This document shows positions 9,082 to 17,473 of a stretch of DNA of 36,276 nt, piece by piece; the stretch's first letter is position 1; the number at the start of each line of letters is the position of its first letter. A program made the position numbers and the translations under genes. Origin of the DNA: Cellulomonas sp. GTDB lineage: Bacteria; Actinomycetota; Actinomycetes; Actinomycetales; Cellulomonadaceae. The DNA lies in NCBI GenBank assembly GCA_017882855.1, contig JADGOR010000011.1, forward strand, positions 1 to 36,276, read 5' to 3'. The notes below the pieces were generated by a model. It ran no database searches, was not told where the DNA came from, and saw only the letters and a list, made by a program, of their open reading frames with translations.

Positions 9082-10113
9082 TCACGCGGAGTCGCCCGGG
9101 AAGAGCTCGGTCGGGAAGATCACGGGCCCTTGGGGTCGGTGCCCGGTTGCGATCCGGTCCAGCAGGAGATGTCCGGCCAGCTTCGTCATCGCCACCACGG
9201 GGTTGGTGACCGTCGTGAGGGTAGGCCGGGTGGACTCATTCACGCCGAGCTGGTCGAAACCGACGATGCGGACGTCGTCCGGTACCCGGCGGCCGCGCTC
9301 GGCGAGGACGGCCATCACGCCAACCGCCATCAGGTCCGAGGCGACGAAGATGCCGTCGACGTCGGGGTGTTCGTTCAGCAGCGCGGCCGCCGCGCGGGCG
9401 CCGCCCATCGACGTGAAGTCGCTGATCTCGACGGCGTCGGTCTTCAGACCTGCGTCGCCCATGGCCTCGCGCCATCCGCGCAGCCGATCCAGACCCGGTG
9501 CCGCGTCTATCGGTCCGGTCACGGTCGCGATGCGACGACAGCCGGTCGAGATCAGGTGCTCGGTGGCGAGCCGGGCCCCGCCCGTGTTGTCTATGTCGAC
9601 GTACTGCAGGCGATCTGGCGCGTCCCACGGCCGACCGACGAAGATGCTCGGCAGTCGCGAGTTCGCGAGCATCGCGCTCAGGCCGTCGTCGCGGTGGTGC
9701 GAGACGACCATTGCGCCGTCAACGTACCCGCGGCGTAGGTATCGGGCCGCGCGGGAGTTGTCCTCATCGCGCCGCGCGATGAGCAGGATGAGCTGGAACT
9801 CGGTGTCCTCGAGCGCCGCGCTCAGTCCGCGCAAGGTTCCCGCGAAGTACGGGTCGGTGAGCACCTTCTCGTCGGGCTCCGAGATCACGAGGGCGATCGA
9901 GTCGGTGCGGCGGGTCACGAGGCTGCGCGCAGCCCGGTTCGTCGCATACCCCAGCTCTGCCACGGCAGCATTGACCGCCGCCTGTGCCTCGGGGCTGACC
10001 TTGGAGCCACCGTTGATCGCCCGCGACACGGTAGAGCGTGAGACCCCGGACAGGGCGGCCACGTCGACCAGCGTCGGATCACGCGGGGCGGGTCGCGATT
10101 CGTTCGGTGCCAC
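9082..10113 (-). CDS. LacI-family transcriptional regulator (343 aa)
   Basis: Sugar-responsive DNA-binding regulator. The N-terminal LacI helix-turn-helix and hinge (TLVDVAALSGVSRSTVSRAI, residues about 14-33, followed by an AxRSL hinge) precede a periplasmic-binding-protein-like sensor domain (IALVISEPDEKVLTDPYFAG through RIVGFDQLGV, then TTVTNPV). Length is standard. Two GTG starts are possible: 10122 has GGAGGG directly abutting it, while 10113 has the same GGAGGG nine bases away, so I prefer 10113. No sugar transporter or hydrolase lies next to it, so its regulon is probably distant. It is convergent with the fluoride operon. The sugar ligand cannot be assigned. Confidence 0.92.
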   Translation of the reverse strand: MAPNESRPAPRDPTLVDVAALSGVSRSTVSRAINGGSKVSPEAQAAVNAAVAELGYATNRAARSLVTRRTDSIALVISEPDEKVLTDPYFAGTLRGLSAALEDTEFQLILLIARRDEDNSRAARYLRRGYVDGAMVVSHHRDDGLSAMLANSRLPSIFVGRPWDAPDRLQYVDIDNTGGARLATEHLISTGCRRIATVTGPIDAAPGLDRLRGWREAMGDAGLKTDAVEISDFTSMGGARAAAALLNEHPDVDGIFVASDLMAVGVMAVLAERGRRVPDDVRIVGFDQLGVNESTRPTLTTVTNPVVAMTKLAGHLLLDRIATGHRPQGPVIFPTELFPGDSA

Positions 10114-10197
10114 TCCAGCCACCCCTCCGTTCCTCGTGACTCAGGATGGCACGGGCAGGGGTCGGTGCGCTGCCGGTCGCGCGGCTGTTCTCCGTCG

Positions 10198-10237
10198 CCG
10201 GGGCGGGCCGTTGCGGCGACGTTGCGGCCCGCCCCGG
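10198..10237 (-). terminator. Perfect 13-bp inverted repeat, probable terminator
   Basis: Arms CCGGGGCGGGCCG (10198-10210) and its exact complement (10225-10237) flank a 14-base loop. The repeat sits downstream of the DUF2505 gene and upstream of the LacI gene, both read on the minus strand. There is no U-tract, which is common for actinobacterial terminators. An operator for the LacI protein is less likely because the arms are far apart and pure GC. Confidence 0.5.
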
Positions 10238-10284
10238 TCGGAGCGAGGGCGATCACAAGAGTGCCGGTACCGGCGGAGCCTCCG

Positions 10285-10782
10285 TCAGAGCCGCGCGAGC
10301 CAATCACGTGACACACGTTCCTCGGCCTCGACTGCCTCCCGCAGGGCTGCCGCGGTGCCGTTCTCCACCGCGGCAGCGAACAGCGGTACCGACGCCTTGA
10401 CGAGGCCCGCGAACGTCTCGGTGCAGCCGCCGTCGGCGTCGGGTACCAGCGTGATCGTGCCGGTCATCCGAACCGGCGCGCCGATGATCTCGACAGCGAT
10501 GGTCGCGCGGCGGGCACCGGCCTCGGTGTCCTGCCAGACCTCGACCTGGCGCACGTCGAGGTGAGCGCCGACGAAGCCTCGGATGTGGGCCGGGATCGCC
10601 GCCGTCGGGATGAGGGACCGCACCGCGATCGTCGTGAGCCCGTCCGCGCCGGGCGTCACCGTCACGTGCTCGGGAGTCGCGCCGGCTTCCCGCAGCTTCG
10701 CGTCGATGAATGCGGGATCGCGGAGCATGGCGGTCACCGTTGCGACGTCTGCCGGATAACGCACCTCGGCCGACAACCGCAT
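10285..10782 (-). CDS. DUF2505 domain-containing protein (165 aa)
   Basis: Small soluble protein of the actinobacterial DUF2505 family, related in fold to START/polyketide-cyclase-like lipid-binding proteins. It begins MRLSAEVRYPADVATVTAML and continues with the family pattern of alternating strands (ATIAVEIIGAPVRMTGTITL), ending in a helix (AALREAVEAEERVSRDWLA). A strong GAGGAGG lies about seven bases before the ATG at 10782. It is transcribed divergently from pdtaS across a 130-base shared promoter region. Biochemical function is unknown; the fold suggests hydrophobic-ligand binding, but this is inference. Confidence 0.87.
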   Translation of the reverse strand: MRLSAEVRYPADVATVTAMLRDPAFIDAKLREAGATPEHVTVTPGADGLTTIAVRSLIPTAAIPAHIRGFVGAHLDVRQVEVWQDTEAGARRATIAVEIIGAPVRMTGTITLVPDADGGCTETFAGLVKASVPLFAAAVENGTAAALREAVEAEERVSRDWLARL

Positions 10783-10902
10783 CGCGGGACCTCCTCGATC
10801 GCTCTGACGGCGAGACGCGCGAGCCATGAACGGACGCTCGACGATCACCGCTGTGGTCCTTGAGGCTATCCCGTGTGAGGGTCGCCTGGGGCGGGTTCCT
10901 CC

Positions 10903-10914
10903 TACGCTGGTCGG
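10903..10914 (+). promoter_or_regulatory. Putative leaderless promoter of pdtaS (-10 TACGCT)
   Basis: TACGCT (10903-10908) fits the actinobacterial -10 pattern TANNNT and ends exactly six bases before the GTG start at 10915. There is no Shine-Dalgarno sequence, so transcription probably starts at or next to the first base of the start codon. Confidence 0.55.
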
Positions 10915-12384
10915 GTGCCCACCCTGAGCGACCTCGTCGCGCGCCACTCCCAGCTCGACCCGGCCGATGCCGACTGGCTTCACCTGCTCGTCGGCGACTG
11001 GCAGCTGATCTCCGACCTTGCGTTCGCCGACCTCGTCCTGTGGTTGCCGATGGCCGGCGGAGACTTCATCGCGATCGCCCAGTGCCGACCGACCACGGGC
11101 GCGACCGTGAACTACGACGACATCGTAGGAACGACCGCGACGGAGGGCCTGCGCGTCCACCTCGGGCACGCGCTGGCCGAGGCCAAGATCCAGCGGCTGC
11201 GGGAGTCTCGCATGATCGAGGGCAGCGTGGTGCGCGAGGAGGTCGTCCCGGTGACTCGTACCGGTCGTCCCTTCGCTGTTGTGGCCCGGCAGACGAACCT
11301 CGGCGGCTCGCGCACGCCGAGCCGCCTCGAGCTCAACTACGTCGAGGCCGCGGACGAGCTGCTCCGGATGGTCGCTCATGGGGAGTTCCCGTCGCAGGAC
11401 TCCCCGACCGGACCGCGCGGCGGAGCACCGCGTGTCGGTGACGGTCTGATCCGCCTCAACGCGGAGGGTGACGTGCTGTACGCAAGCCCGAACGCGTCGA
11501 GCTGCTTCCACCGGCTCGGCGTGGTCGGAAACCTGGTCGGCGAGTCTCTGATCGAGCTGACGACCGAGCTGATCGTTCAGAACAGCCCGGTGGACGAGTC
11601 CATGCCGCTCGTGGTGATGGGTCGTGCGCCCTGGCGGACGGACCTGGAGAAGAAGGGCGTGACGATCGCGCTGCGCGCCGTGCCGCTGACCGAAGGGCGC
11701 CGGCGGACCGGGGCGATCCTGTTGTGCCGCGACGTCTCTGAGCTGCGTCGGGGCGAGCGCGAACTCATCACCAAGGAAGCGACGATCCGGGAGATCCACC
11801 ACCGGGTCAAGAACAACCTGCAGACCGTCGCCGCGCTGCTCCGGCTGCAGGCCCGCCGGATGACATCGGCGGAGGCGCGCTCGGCGCTGGAGGAGGCCAT
11901 GCGACGGGTCGCGACGATCGCACTCGTGCACGAGACGCTCTCGCAGGCGCTCGACGAGACGGTCCGGTTCGACGACCTGGTGGCGCGCAGCCTCGCACTT
12001 GCCGCGGACGTCGCGACGGCGGGCGGGACGGTGCGGACAGTGCGGACCGGGGAGTTCGGGATGGTGCCGGCCGGGGATGCCACGGCACTGGCGTTGGTGC
12101 TCACCGAGCTGGTCACGAATGCCGTGCAGCACGGCTTGCCGGCGGGCCGCAGCGGTACGGTCGCGATCCACGCTCAGCGCGATGGATCCGAGCTGAGCGT
12201 CATCGTGGCCGATGACGGCGTCGGGCTGCCCGACTCGGGTACCGTGCCGACGACGGGCCTGGGTGCCCAGATCGTCCAGACCCTGGTCCACAACGAGCTG
12301 CGGGGTTCGATCCAGTGGCGCGGGCGGGCCGGCGGCGGTACCGAGGTCATGCTCCGGGTCACGCTGCGCGACCCGAAGTCCTGA
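10915..12384 (+). CDS. pdtaS: Sensor histidine kinase of the PdtaS type (489 aa)
   Basis: Cytosolic sensor kinase of the HisKA_2/HWE-related class. The N-terminal sensor (residues about 1-150, GAF-like; DWLHLLVGDWQLISDLAFAD) is followed by a PAS-like region and then the phosphoacceptor helix EIHHRVKNNLQTVAALLR (around residue 292, His in HHRVKNN). An HATPase domain follows, with the N-box LTELVTNAVQHG and G-boxes DDGVGLP and TGLGAQIV. There are no membrane helices. Length and domain order match mycobacterial PdtaS, which phosphorylates the RNA-binding antiterminator PdtaR, usually encoded elsewhere; no pdtaR is seen here. It is convergent with whiB1 as in Mycobacterium tuberculosis, which strengthens orthology. 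The GTG start is probably leaderless. Confidence 0.92.
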   Translation: MPTLSDLVARHSQLDPADADWLHLLVGDWQLISDLAFADLVLWLPMAGGDFIAIAQCRPTTGATVNYDDIVGTTATEGLRVHLGHALAEAKIQRLRESRMIEGSVVREEVVPVTRTGRPFAVVARQTNLGGSRTPSRLELNYVEAADELLRMVAHGEFPSQDSPTGPRGGAPRVGDGLIRLNAEGDVLYASPNASSCFHRLGVVGNLVGESLIELTTELIVQNSPVDESMPLVVMGRAPWRTDLEKKGVTIALRAVPLTEGRRRTGAILLCRDVSELRRGERELITKEATIREIHHRVKNNLQTVAALLRLQARRMTSAEARSALEEAMRRVATIALVHETLSQALDETVRFDDLVARSLALAADVATAGGTVRTVRTGEFGMVPAGDATALALVLTELVTNAVQHGLPAGRSGTVAIHAQRDGSELSVIVADDGVGLPDSGTVPTTGLGAQIVQTLVHNELRGSIQWRGRAGGGTEVMLRVTLRDPKS

Positions 12385-12450
12385 AGCCAGCCGGGTTCGG
12401 GCGGGCGGATCGGCGGACGGCCCGGGCCGCAACCTCGGTGCGGGATGAGA

Positions 12451-12488
12451 AGAGCCGCGCCCGGCCCGTCGGGGCCTGACGCGGCTCT
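12451..12488. terminator. Bidirectional terminator between pdtaS and whiB1
   Basis: Arms AGAGCCGCG (12451-12459) and CGCGGCTCT (12480-12488) are perfectly complementary, and the intervening segment contains a further CGGCCC/GGGGCC pairing. The plus strand continues into a T-rich run (tgttggtctctctt). It lies between the two convergent stop codons, so it can serve both genes. Confidence 0.75.
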
Positions 12489-12510
12489 CACGTGTTGGTC
12501 TCTCTTGGTG

Positions 12511-12759
12511 TCAGCCGGCGCGACGTGCGCGAGCGGTGCGGCGCTTGAGGGCGCGGCGCTCATCCTCGGACAGTCCACCCCAGACACCGGCCTCCTGGCC
12601 TGAGTCCAAGGCCCACGTGAGGCACTTCTCGACGGCTGAGCAGCGACGGCACACGGCCTTCGCCTCTTCGATCTGCTGGAGAGCCGGTCCCGTGTTCCCG
12701 ATCGGGAAGAAGAGTTCCGGGTCCTCGTCCAGGCACACAGCGCTGTTGCGCCAATCCAT
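12511..12759 (-). CDS. whiB1: WhiB-family Fe-S transcriptional regulator, WhiB1 type (82 aa)
   Basis: Small iron-sulfur regulator that binds the primary sigma factor region 4 and responds to nitric oxide in mycobacteria. All features of the family are visible: cluster cysteines C9, C37, C40 and C46 (C-x2-C-x5-C), the GVWGG turn, and a basic C-terminal tail (RRALKRRTARARRA). Cysteine positions and length match WhiB1 rather than other paralogues, and convergence with pdtaS is the mycobacterial arrangement. The ATG at 12759 has GAGGAGC at ideal spacing; longer in-frame extensions are rejected. Its 5' untranslated region holds a small hairpin (ACCCCG/CGGGGT, 12788-12802). TGTGA half-sites upstream are too incomplete to claim a CRP operator. 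Confidence 0.95.
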   Translation of the reverse strand: MDWRNSAVCLDEDPELFFPIGNTGPALQQIEEAKAVCRRCSAVEKCLTWALDSGQEAGVWGGLSEDERRALKRRTARARRAG

Positions 12760-12940
12760 GGTTGCTCCTCGGGGCACACGGCGAAGGACCCCGATCCGGG
12801 GTGCTACTCGCCAGGGGAAATGTTTCGTACTGCTTACAAGGGTCACATGCGACGGCCAGGTGCACAAGGGGTGGCCAGCAGGTTTCACCCAGAGCCAACT
12901 GAGGCGTTCGTCACATCCTCGTCGCCGCATCGTGGCTGGT

Positions 12941-12952
12941 TAGGGTAGATGG
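12941..12952 (+). promoter_or_regulatory. Putative leaderless promoter (-10 TAGGGT)
   Basis: TAGGGT (12941-12946) lies exactly six bases before the ATG at 12953, and no ribosome-binding site is present. The same hexamer and spacing are found upstream of galE. Confidence 0.5.
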
Positions 12953-13378
12953 ATGAGCTCGAGCGCGGCGACACCCGGAGAGCCATGGCGTCGCCCCGGG
13001 CTGCTTCTCGGCGTCTGCGTGGTCGTTGTTCTCGAGGCCGCGTTGCTGATCGGGGTGGCCGGGGCATACCTCGTCTCGATTGTCCGCGGTGCGTCCGAGG
13101 CACCCGGGACGGCGGCCGGGATCGCGGGGTTCGGTGCCCTCCTCGCGGCCGCGTTGCTCGGTTGTGCTCGCGCCTTGTGGCGGGGGCGGCGATGGGCGCG
13201 TGGTCCGGTTCTCACGTGGCAGGTGCTCCAGGGTGCCACCGCGGTCTCGGTGCTCTCGGGCGAGCAACGGCCGACGGCGTTCGCGTTGCTGGCCGTTGCC
13301 CTCCTGGGAGCCGTCCTGCTGCTGCTCCCCCCGGTGATCGCCGCAACGGCAGGCTCAGGGAGTTCGAAAGACCTGTAG
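12953..13378 (+). CDS. Small integral membrane protein of unknown function (141 aa)
   Basis: Four hydrophobic segments are visible: LLLGVCVVVVLEAALLIGVA (about 16-35), GIAGFGALLAAALLGCARAL, a weaker one around VLTWQVLQGATAVSVL, and ALLAVALLGAVLLLLPPVIA near the C-terminus. An Arg-rich loop (WRGRRWARG) suggests a cytoplasmic side. I do not recognise a named domain; similar small membrane proteins are frequent in actinobacteria. Its 3' end overlaps the convergent FtsK-like gene by 24 bases. The ATG at 12953 is preferred to an out-of-frame ATG at 12949 because of the -10 spacing. Confidence 0.75.
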   Translation: MSSSAATPGEPWRRPGLLLGVCVVVVLEAALLIGVAGAYLVSIVRGASEAPGTAAGIAGFGALLAAALLGCARALWRGRRWARGPVLTWQVLQGATAVSVLSGEQRPTAFALLAVALLGAVLLLLPPVIAATAGSGSSKDL

Positions 13379-16300
13379 CGGCACCGCACCTGCCCGGTCG
13401 AGCAGGACACCGCGCCCTGGGCGGTCGGCGTGGTCGTCGACGTACGCCTCGATCCGGGTGGAGAAGACCTCGCCGCTGCCGGGCGCGTCCGCACCGAGGA
13501 CCACGCCGCAGCCGGCCCGCCGCAGCTCCCCGAGCAGCCCGCGGAAGCTGAGTGCCGCCCGTTCGGTGGTGGCCGAGGCCAGCACGATCGGTCCAGGGGT
13601 GCGCTCGGTCAGGCGTCGCGCGCAGACCGCGTCGATCCAGTCCGGATCCCGTCGCTCGAGATCATCCAGGTCGTCCAGCACGATCAGGCCGGCGTGGGCG
13701 AGGTGGTCCGTCGTCGGCCGATCCGTGAGTGTTGTCCGGGCACCGACGCCGCTCCGGGCCAGCGTGAGCAAGGGACCGCGGCGGGCCACGATGAGCGTCT
13801 CGGCACCCTGTTCGAGGAGCGCGGCAGCGAGGACGGCGAGGGTGGTGGAACGTCCGGATCGCGGCGGTCCGACGGCGAGGAAGCATCCGTCGGACAGGTC
13901 GACGGTCACCGGCTCCGCGAAGTCGCCACCACGTCCCAGTGCCGGCGACGTGGTCGCGCGCCCGCCGACCGGCGGTGTTCCAGCGTCCGCCGGCAGCGGT
14001 CGCAGCCTGACCGGCGCGCGCCGAGTGCCGGCACCGGGTGACGCGATCGGTGGCGCGAAAGTGCACAGCGGGTCGGTCGTCGCTTGCGCCACCTGGGTCA
14101 GGACGGCGGGTTGGACGGCCAGCCAGACGCCGCGGCCGGGATGGACCGGGACGCCGGCCAGCGCTCGTGGCACGCCGTCGGCGACGGCGGCCGTGGCGTC
14201 TCCGGCCGCCAGGACGAGCCGCTGGGGGAGGTGCGCCGCCAGCTCGCGTCCGAGGCTCCCGGGCGCCGCCGACGCCGCGATCGCGAGACCGGAGCCTGAA
14301 CTGGCGCGGACCACCGCTCCGAGCACCTCCACGGCTGATCGCGAGCGTGCCTCGAGGGTCCGGACCAGGTCGGGCAAGTCGTCGAGCACGAGAAGTGGGG
14401 GCATCTCCGACGGGTGCGTTGGTGGCCCGCCGGGGCCGTTCCCGCGTGCTGCGAGGCCCGCGCTCGACCCCCGGCGCAACAGGTCGAGCAGCCGGTGGGC
14501 GAGCCGGCCGTCGCCGGCGGCCGCAAGCGTGCCGAATGCCTCCCGATCGGCCAGGTCGGCGAAGTGCCAGGGCGTCGCGCTGATCACATGCACCGGCCGA
14601 CCAGCGCGCAACGCGGAGACCGCGAGGGTGCGAAGTGCGGTCGTCCGCCCCGCCCCGCCCCGCCCCAGGACCACCAGGCTCCCGTGCGCCGGGTGCCAGC
14701 GGGCGTGTCCCTGCCGCTGCTCGTCCACCAGGTCCGCGAGGCCCCAGACGAGACCCTCGACGCCCTCGTCCGCCGAGGGGGCACCGCCGACGAGGTCCCC
14801 GAGGTCCACCCGCTCCGGGAGAGGTGGCTGCCAGAGCGGGGCGGGTCGCGGGAGCGCGGTCGCATCGAACGCCGCGGAGACGGCGGCCACCCACCCCTCA
14901 TCCGGTGACGACCGATCTGCCGGAGTCTCCGGAACTGAAGTCGACCCGACGAGTCGGGCCACGGCCGGGTCCGGCGCGTGGCCGCCCGCCAGTGCGGTCT
15001 GGAACGGCACCGGCGTTGCAGCGGCCACCCGCAGCAGCGCCTGCCCGGGGTGGTCGTGCGGGATGTCGGCCGCATCGGGGATTCCCAGGACGTCGAGTGA
15101 GTCCGCGGGATCTGCCACCCGGAGCGCGATCCGGATCCCGATGTTCGCCCGCGCATCGGCGGACAGGGCCCCGGCCGGACGCTGGGTGGCCAGAACCAGA
15201 TGCATGCCGAGCGCGCGACCCTGGGCAGCGATCCGAGCGATCGTCGGCATCGCCTCGGGCACGTCGTCCACGAGGGCGCGAAGCTCGTCCACCACGATGA
15301 CGAGGCGAGGCGGCGGAGCCACGGCCCGCAAGCCAGGCTCGCCCGGGTCCGGTGCGCCCGGGGGCGCGGAGCCACCGTCCTGGTGGCGGAGCCAGAGCGC
15401 GTCCAGGTCGGCGACTCCGCACCGGGCGAGGATCGCCTCGCGTCGGCGCAGCTCGGCGCGCAGGCCGGAGACGGCGCGGCGAGCGAGCAACGGGTCAAGG
15501 TCGCTGACCCGACCGGTGACGTGCGGGAGCCTGACGCACGGTCCGAGGCTCGCACCGCCCTTGAAATCGACCAGCGCGAACGCCAGCTCGGCCGGGGAGC
15601 GCTGAGCCGCAAGGGAGATGACAAGGCTCTGCAGGAGCTCGGACTTCCCGGCGCCGGTCGTCCCCGCGATCAGGACATGTGGGCCGTCCCGACTGAGCTC
15701 GAGGACGAGCGGACGCCCATCGGCCGTGGTCCCGATCGGTGCCCGGAGCTCAGGTGCTCCCGGCTTGCCGACGGTCTCCCAGCCGGCGCTGATCGCGGCC
15801 GAATCGACCCTTGGCAGACCCGGCAGTGCGGTCAGGGGAACGGGCCGGTGCGCCCGATCGGCACCGCCGAGGAGTCGTCGCCTACCCAGGAGGCGTCGGG
15901 CGACGCTCTCCGCCCACGCGGTCGACACGCCGGGCGTGCCGGTCGGCCGGGTGGTTCCGTCGGCCGTCACCCAGGCACCGGCCGCCACGTCGAGAAACGA
16001 GTGGCACCAGGCCGGGCGCTCGTCGGCGCGGTCCAGCAGGAGGATCAGCCACGAGCCGGCTGCGGACCGGTGCCACCAGTCGGCCAGTCCGGTCGCGGCG
16101 CTCGTGCCGAGCGGACCATCAGCGACGCACAGCAGCGGGAGGCGGTGTGCCGGCTCGACGAGCGCATTCGGCAGAGAGTCCTCCGCCAGGTGCACGGTGG
16201 CCGGCAACCAGCGGGCCCAACCCCAGTCGGCTGCGGTGGCGCGCGGCCCGACGACTGCGAGCTCGAGGAGCCCGGGCTCGGACCGCGCGACCGCCGCGGC

Positions 16301-17293
16301 GACGATCGCGCGAACGGTGGCGCGAGCACGGTCGGCGGGCCCCACGATGCCGAGGCAGCGCTCCCGCGGGTGGTCCAGCACGCGCAAGGGGCCCGACCAG
16401 ACCGCGTCGCGCGGCGGCCCCGCAAGCCACCGGGCCAGCTCGGCCGGCTCCGCGCCCGCGACGAGCGAGGCACCGGTGGCCGTCGTGCTCGGCTCGGCGG
16501 CGGCGCGCCCCGAGCGGGGACTGTCGTCCGGGTTGCGGTGGTCGTCCAGCCGACGAGTGAGAGCGAGGGCCGCCGCGCTCGCCAGGCCGATGACGAGCAG
16601 CGCGGCGCTGCGCAGGGCGATGGCCAGGGCGACGCTGGAGACCAGGGGCAGCAGCGCGGCCGACGTGGTCGCCGTCCGCGCGCGCCGACGCTCCGGCGCA
16701 TCGCCACCAGTGCGTCGCCGCCGCCATCGCGCGGGTTCTCGGTCAGGACGCCATCGCAGCTCGAGCCGACTGGCGCCGACGGCGAGATCGCGACCTGGAA
16801 GCCATGGGTGCCAGCGTCGAGGTCCCGTGCGCCAGCGGACCTGGGTCCAGAGCCGGGTCGCCCGGACGCGCACCTCGACCTCCGTCAGGAGGCCGTCGCC
16901 CAGGACGAGGGCCGCGGCGCCGGACCTTTCCGGTGCGGAGCGGGAGCGTCGACGGGCGAGCGGCGCCGTCCCGCGGAGCACGATGGATCCGCCGGGACCG
17001 GGCCCGACGAGATGACCCGCATCTGGACCATCCGTGACCGCGAGGTGCCACGCGGCGCGCACCGCAGCCCGCGCGGCGTCCGGCCGGCTCGGTCCGGAGT
17101 GCACGATCGCGCCCGCGAGCAAGGGTTCGTGGCCGCAGACCTGGGTCGGTTCGAGACGGTTGCCGTCGACGGTGAGCGGAGCGCTGCGAAGCTCAGGACG
17201 ACCGGTGGCTGCCGCAAGGTGCGAGCGGAGCTGCGCGACCGTGATGCCCTCGGCGACCTCGACGTCGTCGAAGGGGGCGATCGTGAGGAGCAC
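13355..17293 (-). CDS. FtsK/SpoIIIE-type ATPase resembling EccC/EssC (about 1312 aa)
   Basis: Large membrane-anchored ATPase of the type VII secretion motor type. Numbering from the GTG at 17293: an N-terminal ubiquitin/YukD-like segment (MLLTIAPFDDVEVAEGITVA), an Arg-rich region, two helices (about 212-245, LLPLVSSVALAIALRSAALL onward), then three ATPase domains. Domain 1 is intact (Walker A GTTGAGKS about 544-551, the EccC hallmark VDFKGGA, Walker B LVIVVDEL). Domains 2 (GRGGAGRTT, about 877-885) and 3 (GPPRSGRST, about 1142-1150) have Arg in place of the Walker A Lys, and keep VLDDL Walker B motifs. The start is uncertain: the frame is open to a GTG at 17458, but that stretch contains a strong terminator hairpin. 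GTG 17356 is another candidate. No ESX substrates or EccB/D/E genes lie nearby. Confidence 0.88.
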   Translation of the reverse strand: MLLTIAPFDDVEVAEGITVAQLRSHLAAATGRPELRSAPLTVDGNRLEPTQVCGHEPLLAGAIVHSGPSRPDAARAAVRAAWHLAVTDGPDAGHLVGPGPGGSIVLRGTAPLARRRSRSAPERSGAAALVLGDGLLTEVEVRVRATRLWTQVRWRTGPRRWHPWLPGRDLAVGASRLELRWRPDREPARWRRRRTGGDAPERRRARTATTSAALLPLVSSVALAIALRSAALLVIGLASAAALALTRRLDDHRNPDDSPRSGRAAAEPSTTATGASLVAGAEPAELARWLAGPPRDAVWSGPLRVLDHPRERCLGIVGPADRARATVRAIVAAAVARSEPGLLELAVVGPRATAADWGWARWLPATVHLAEDSLPNALVEPAHRLPLLCVADGPLGTSAATGLADWWHRSAAGSWLILLLDRADERPAWCHSFLDVAAGAWVTADGTTRPTGTPGVSTAWAESVARRLLGRRRLLGGADRAHRPVPLTALPGLPRVDSAAISAGWETVGKPGAPELRAPIGTTADGRPLVLELSRDGPHVLIAGTTGAGKSELLQSLVISLAAQRSPAELAFALVDFKGGASLGPCVRLPHVTGRVSDLDPLLARRAVSGLRAELRRREAILARCGVADLDALWLRHQDGGSAPPGAPDPGEPGLRAVAPPPRLVIVVDELRALVDDVPEAMPTIARIAAQGRALGMHLVLATQRPAGALSADARANIGIRIALRVADPADSLDVLGIPDAADIPHDHPGQALLRVAAATPVPFQTALAGGHAPDPAVARLVGSTSVPETPADRSSPDEGWVAAVSAAFDATALPRPAPLWQPPLPERVDLGDLVGGAPSADEGVEGLVWGLADLVDEQRQGHARWHPAHGSLVVLGRGGAGRTTALRTLAVSALRAGRPVHVISATPWHFADLADREAFGTLAAAGDGRLAHRLLDLLRRGSSAGLAARGNGPGGPPTHPSEMPPLLVLDDLPDLVRTLEARSRSAVEVLGAVVRASSGSGLAIAASAAPGSLGRELAAHLPQRLVLAAGDATAAVADGVPRALAGVPVHPGRGVWLAVQPAVLTQVAQATTDPLCTFAPPIASPGAGTRRAPVRLRPLPADAGTPPVGGRATTSPALGRGGDFAEPVTVDLSDGCFLAVGPPRSGRSTTLAVLAAALLEQGAETLIVARRGPLLTLARSGVGARTTLTDRPTTDHLAHAGLIVLDDLDDLERRDPDWIDAVCARRLTERTPGPIVLASATTERAALSFRGLLGELRRAGCGVVLGADAPGSGEVFSTRIEAYVDDHADRPGRGVLLDRAGAVPLQVFRTP

Positions 17294-17424
17294 CGGGCGA
17301 GCCTGCGCTCGAGCGAGCGCCTCACGCGCCGTGGTCGACAGGCACCGGTCATGCACCGCTGTCCACAGGCTGCGCCACAGCCTCGTTGGGCGGCCGTCGT
17401 CCCGATCCGGATCCGGCTGGTGAC

Positions 17425-17464
17425 GCAAGGGTGCCCGGGCCGCAAGCGACCCGGGCACCCTTGC
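17425..17464 (-). terminator. Strong 15-bp perfect hairpin, terminator of the CBM-like gene
   Basis: Arms GCAAGGGTGCCCGGG (17425-17439) and the exact complement (17450-17464) surround a 10-base loop. It starts nine bases after the stop codon at 17474 of the minus-strand gene. There is no U-run, as usual in high-GC actinobacteria. It argues against translation starting at 17458 for the FtsK-like gene. Confidence 0.8.
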
Positions 17465-17473
17465 GTACCGGTG

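Noticed and set aside
10285-12432. A 715-codon open frame on the minus strand across pdtaS
   Set aside because: Only its last 165 codons (DUF2505) are real; the rest is antisense to pdtaS, is rich in Arg/Asp/His/Gln with no domain, and reflects high-GC third positions.
12843-12915. CRP-type operator upstream of whiB1
   Set aside because: TGTGA half-sites occur on the minus strand at 12843-12847 and 12911-12915, but neither has a matching TCACA half at the right distance.
17294-17458. N-terminal extension of the FtsK-like protein to the GTG at 17458
   Set aside because: This part would translate through a 15-bp terminator hairpin of the upstream gene and has low-complexity Arg/Asp/Pro sequence; the recognisable domain begins at 17293.
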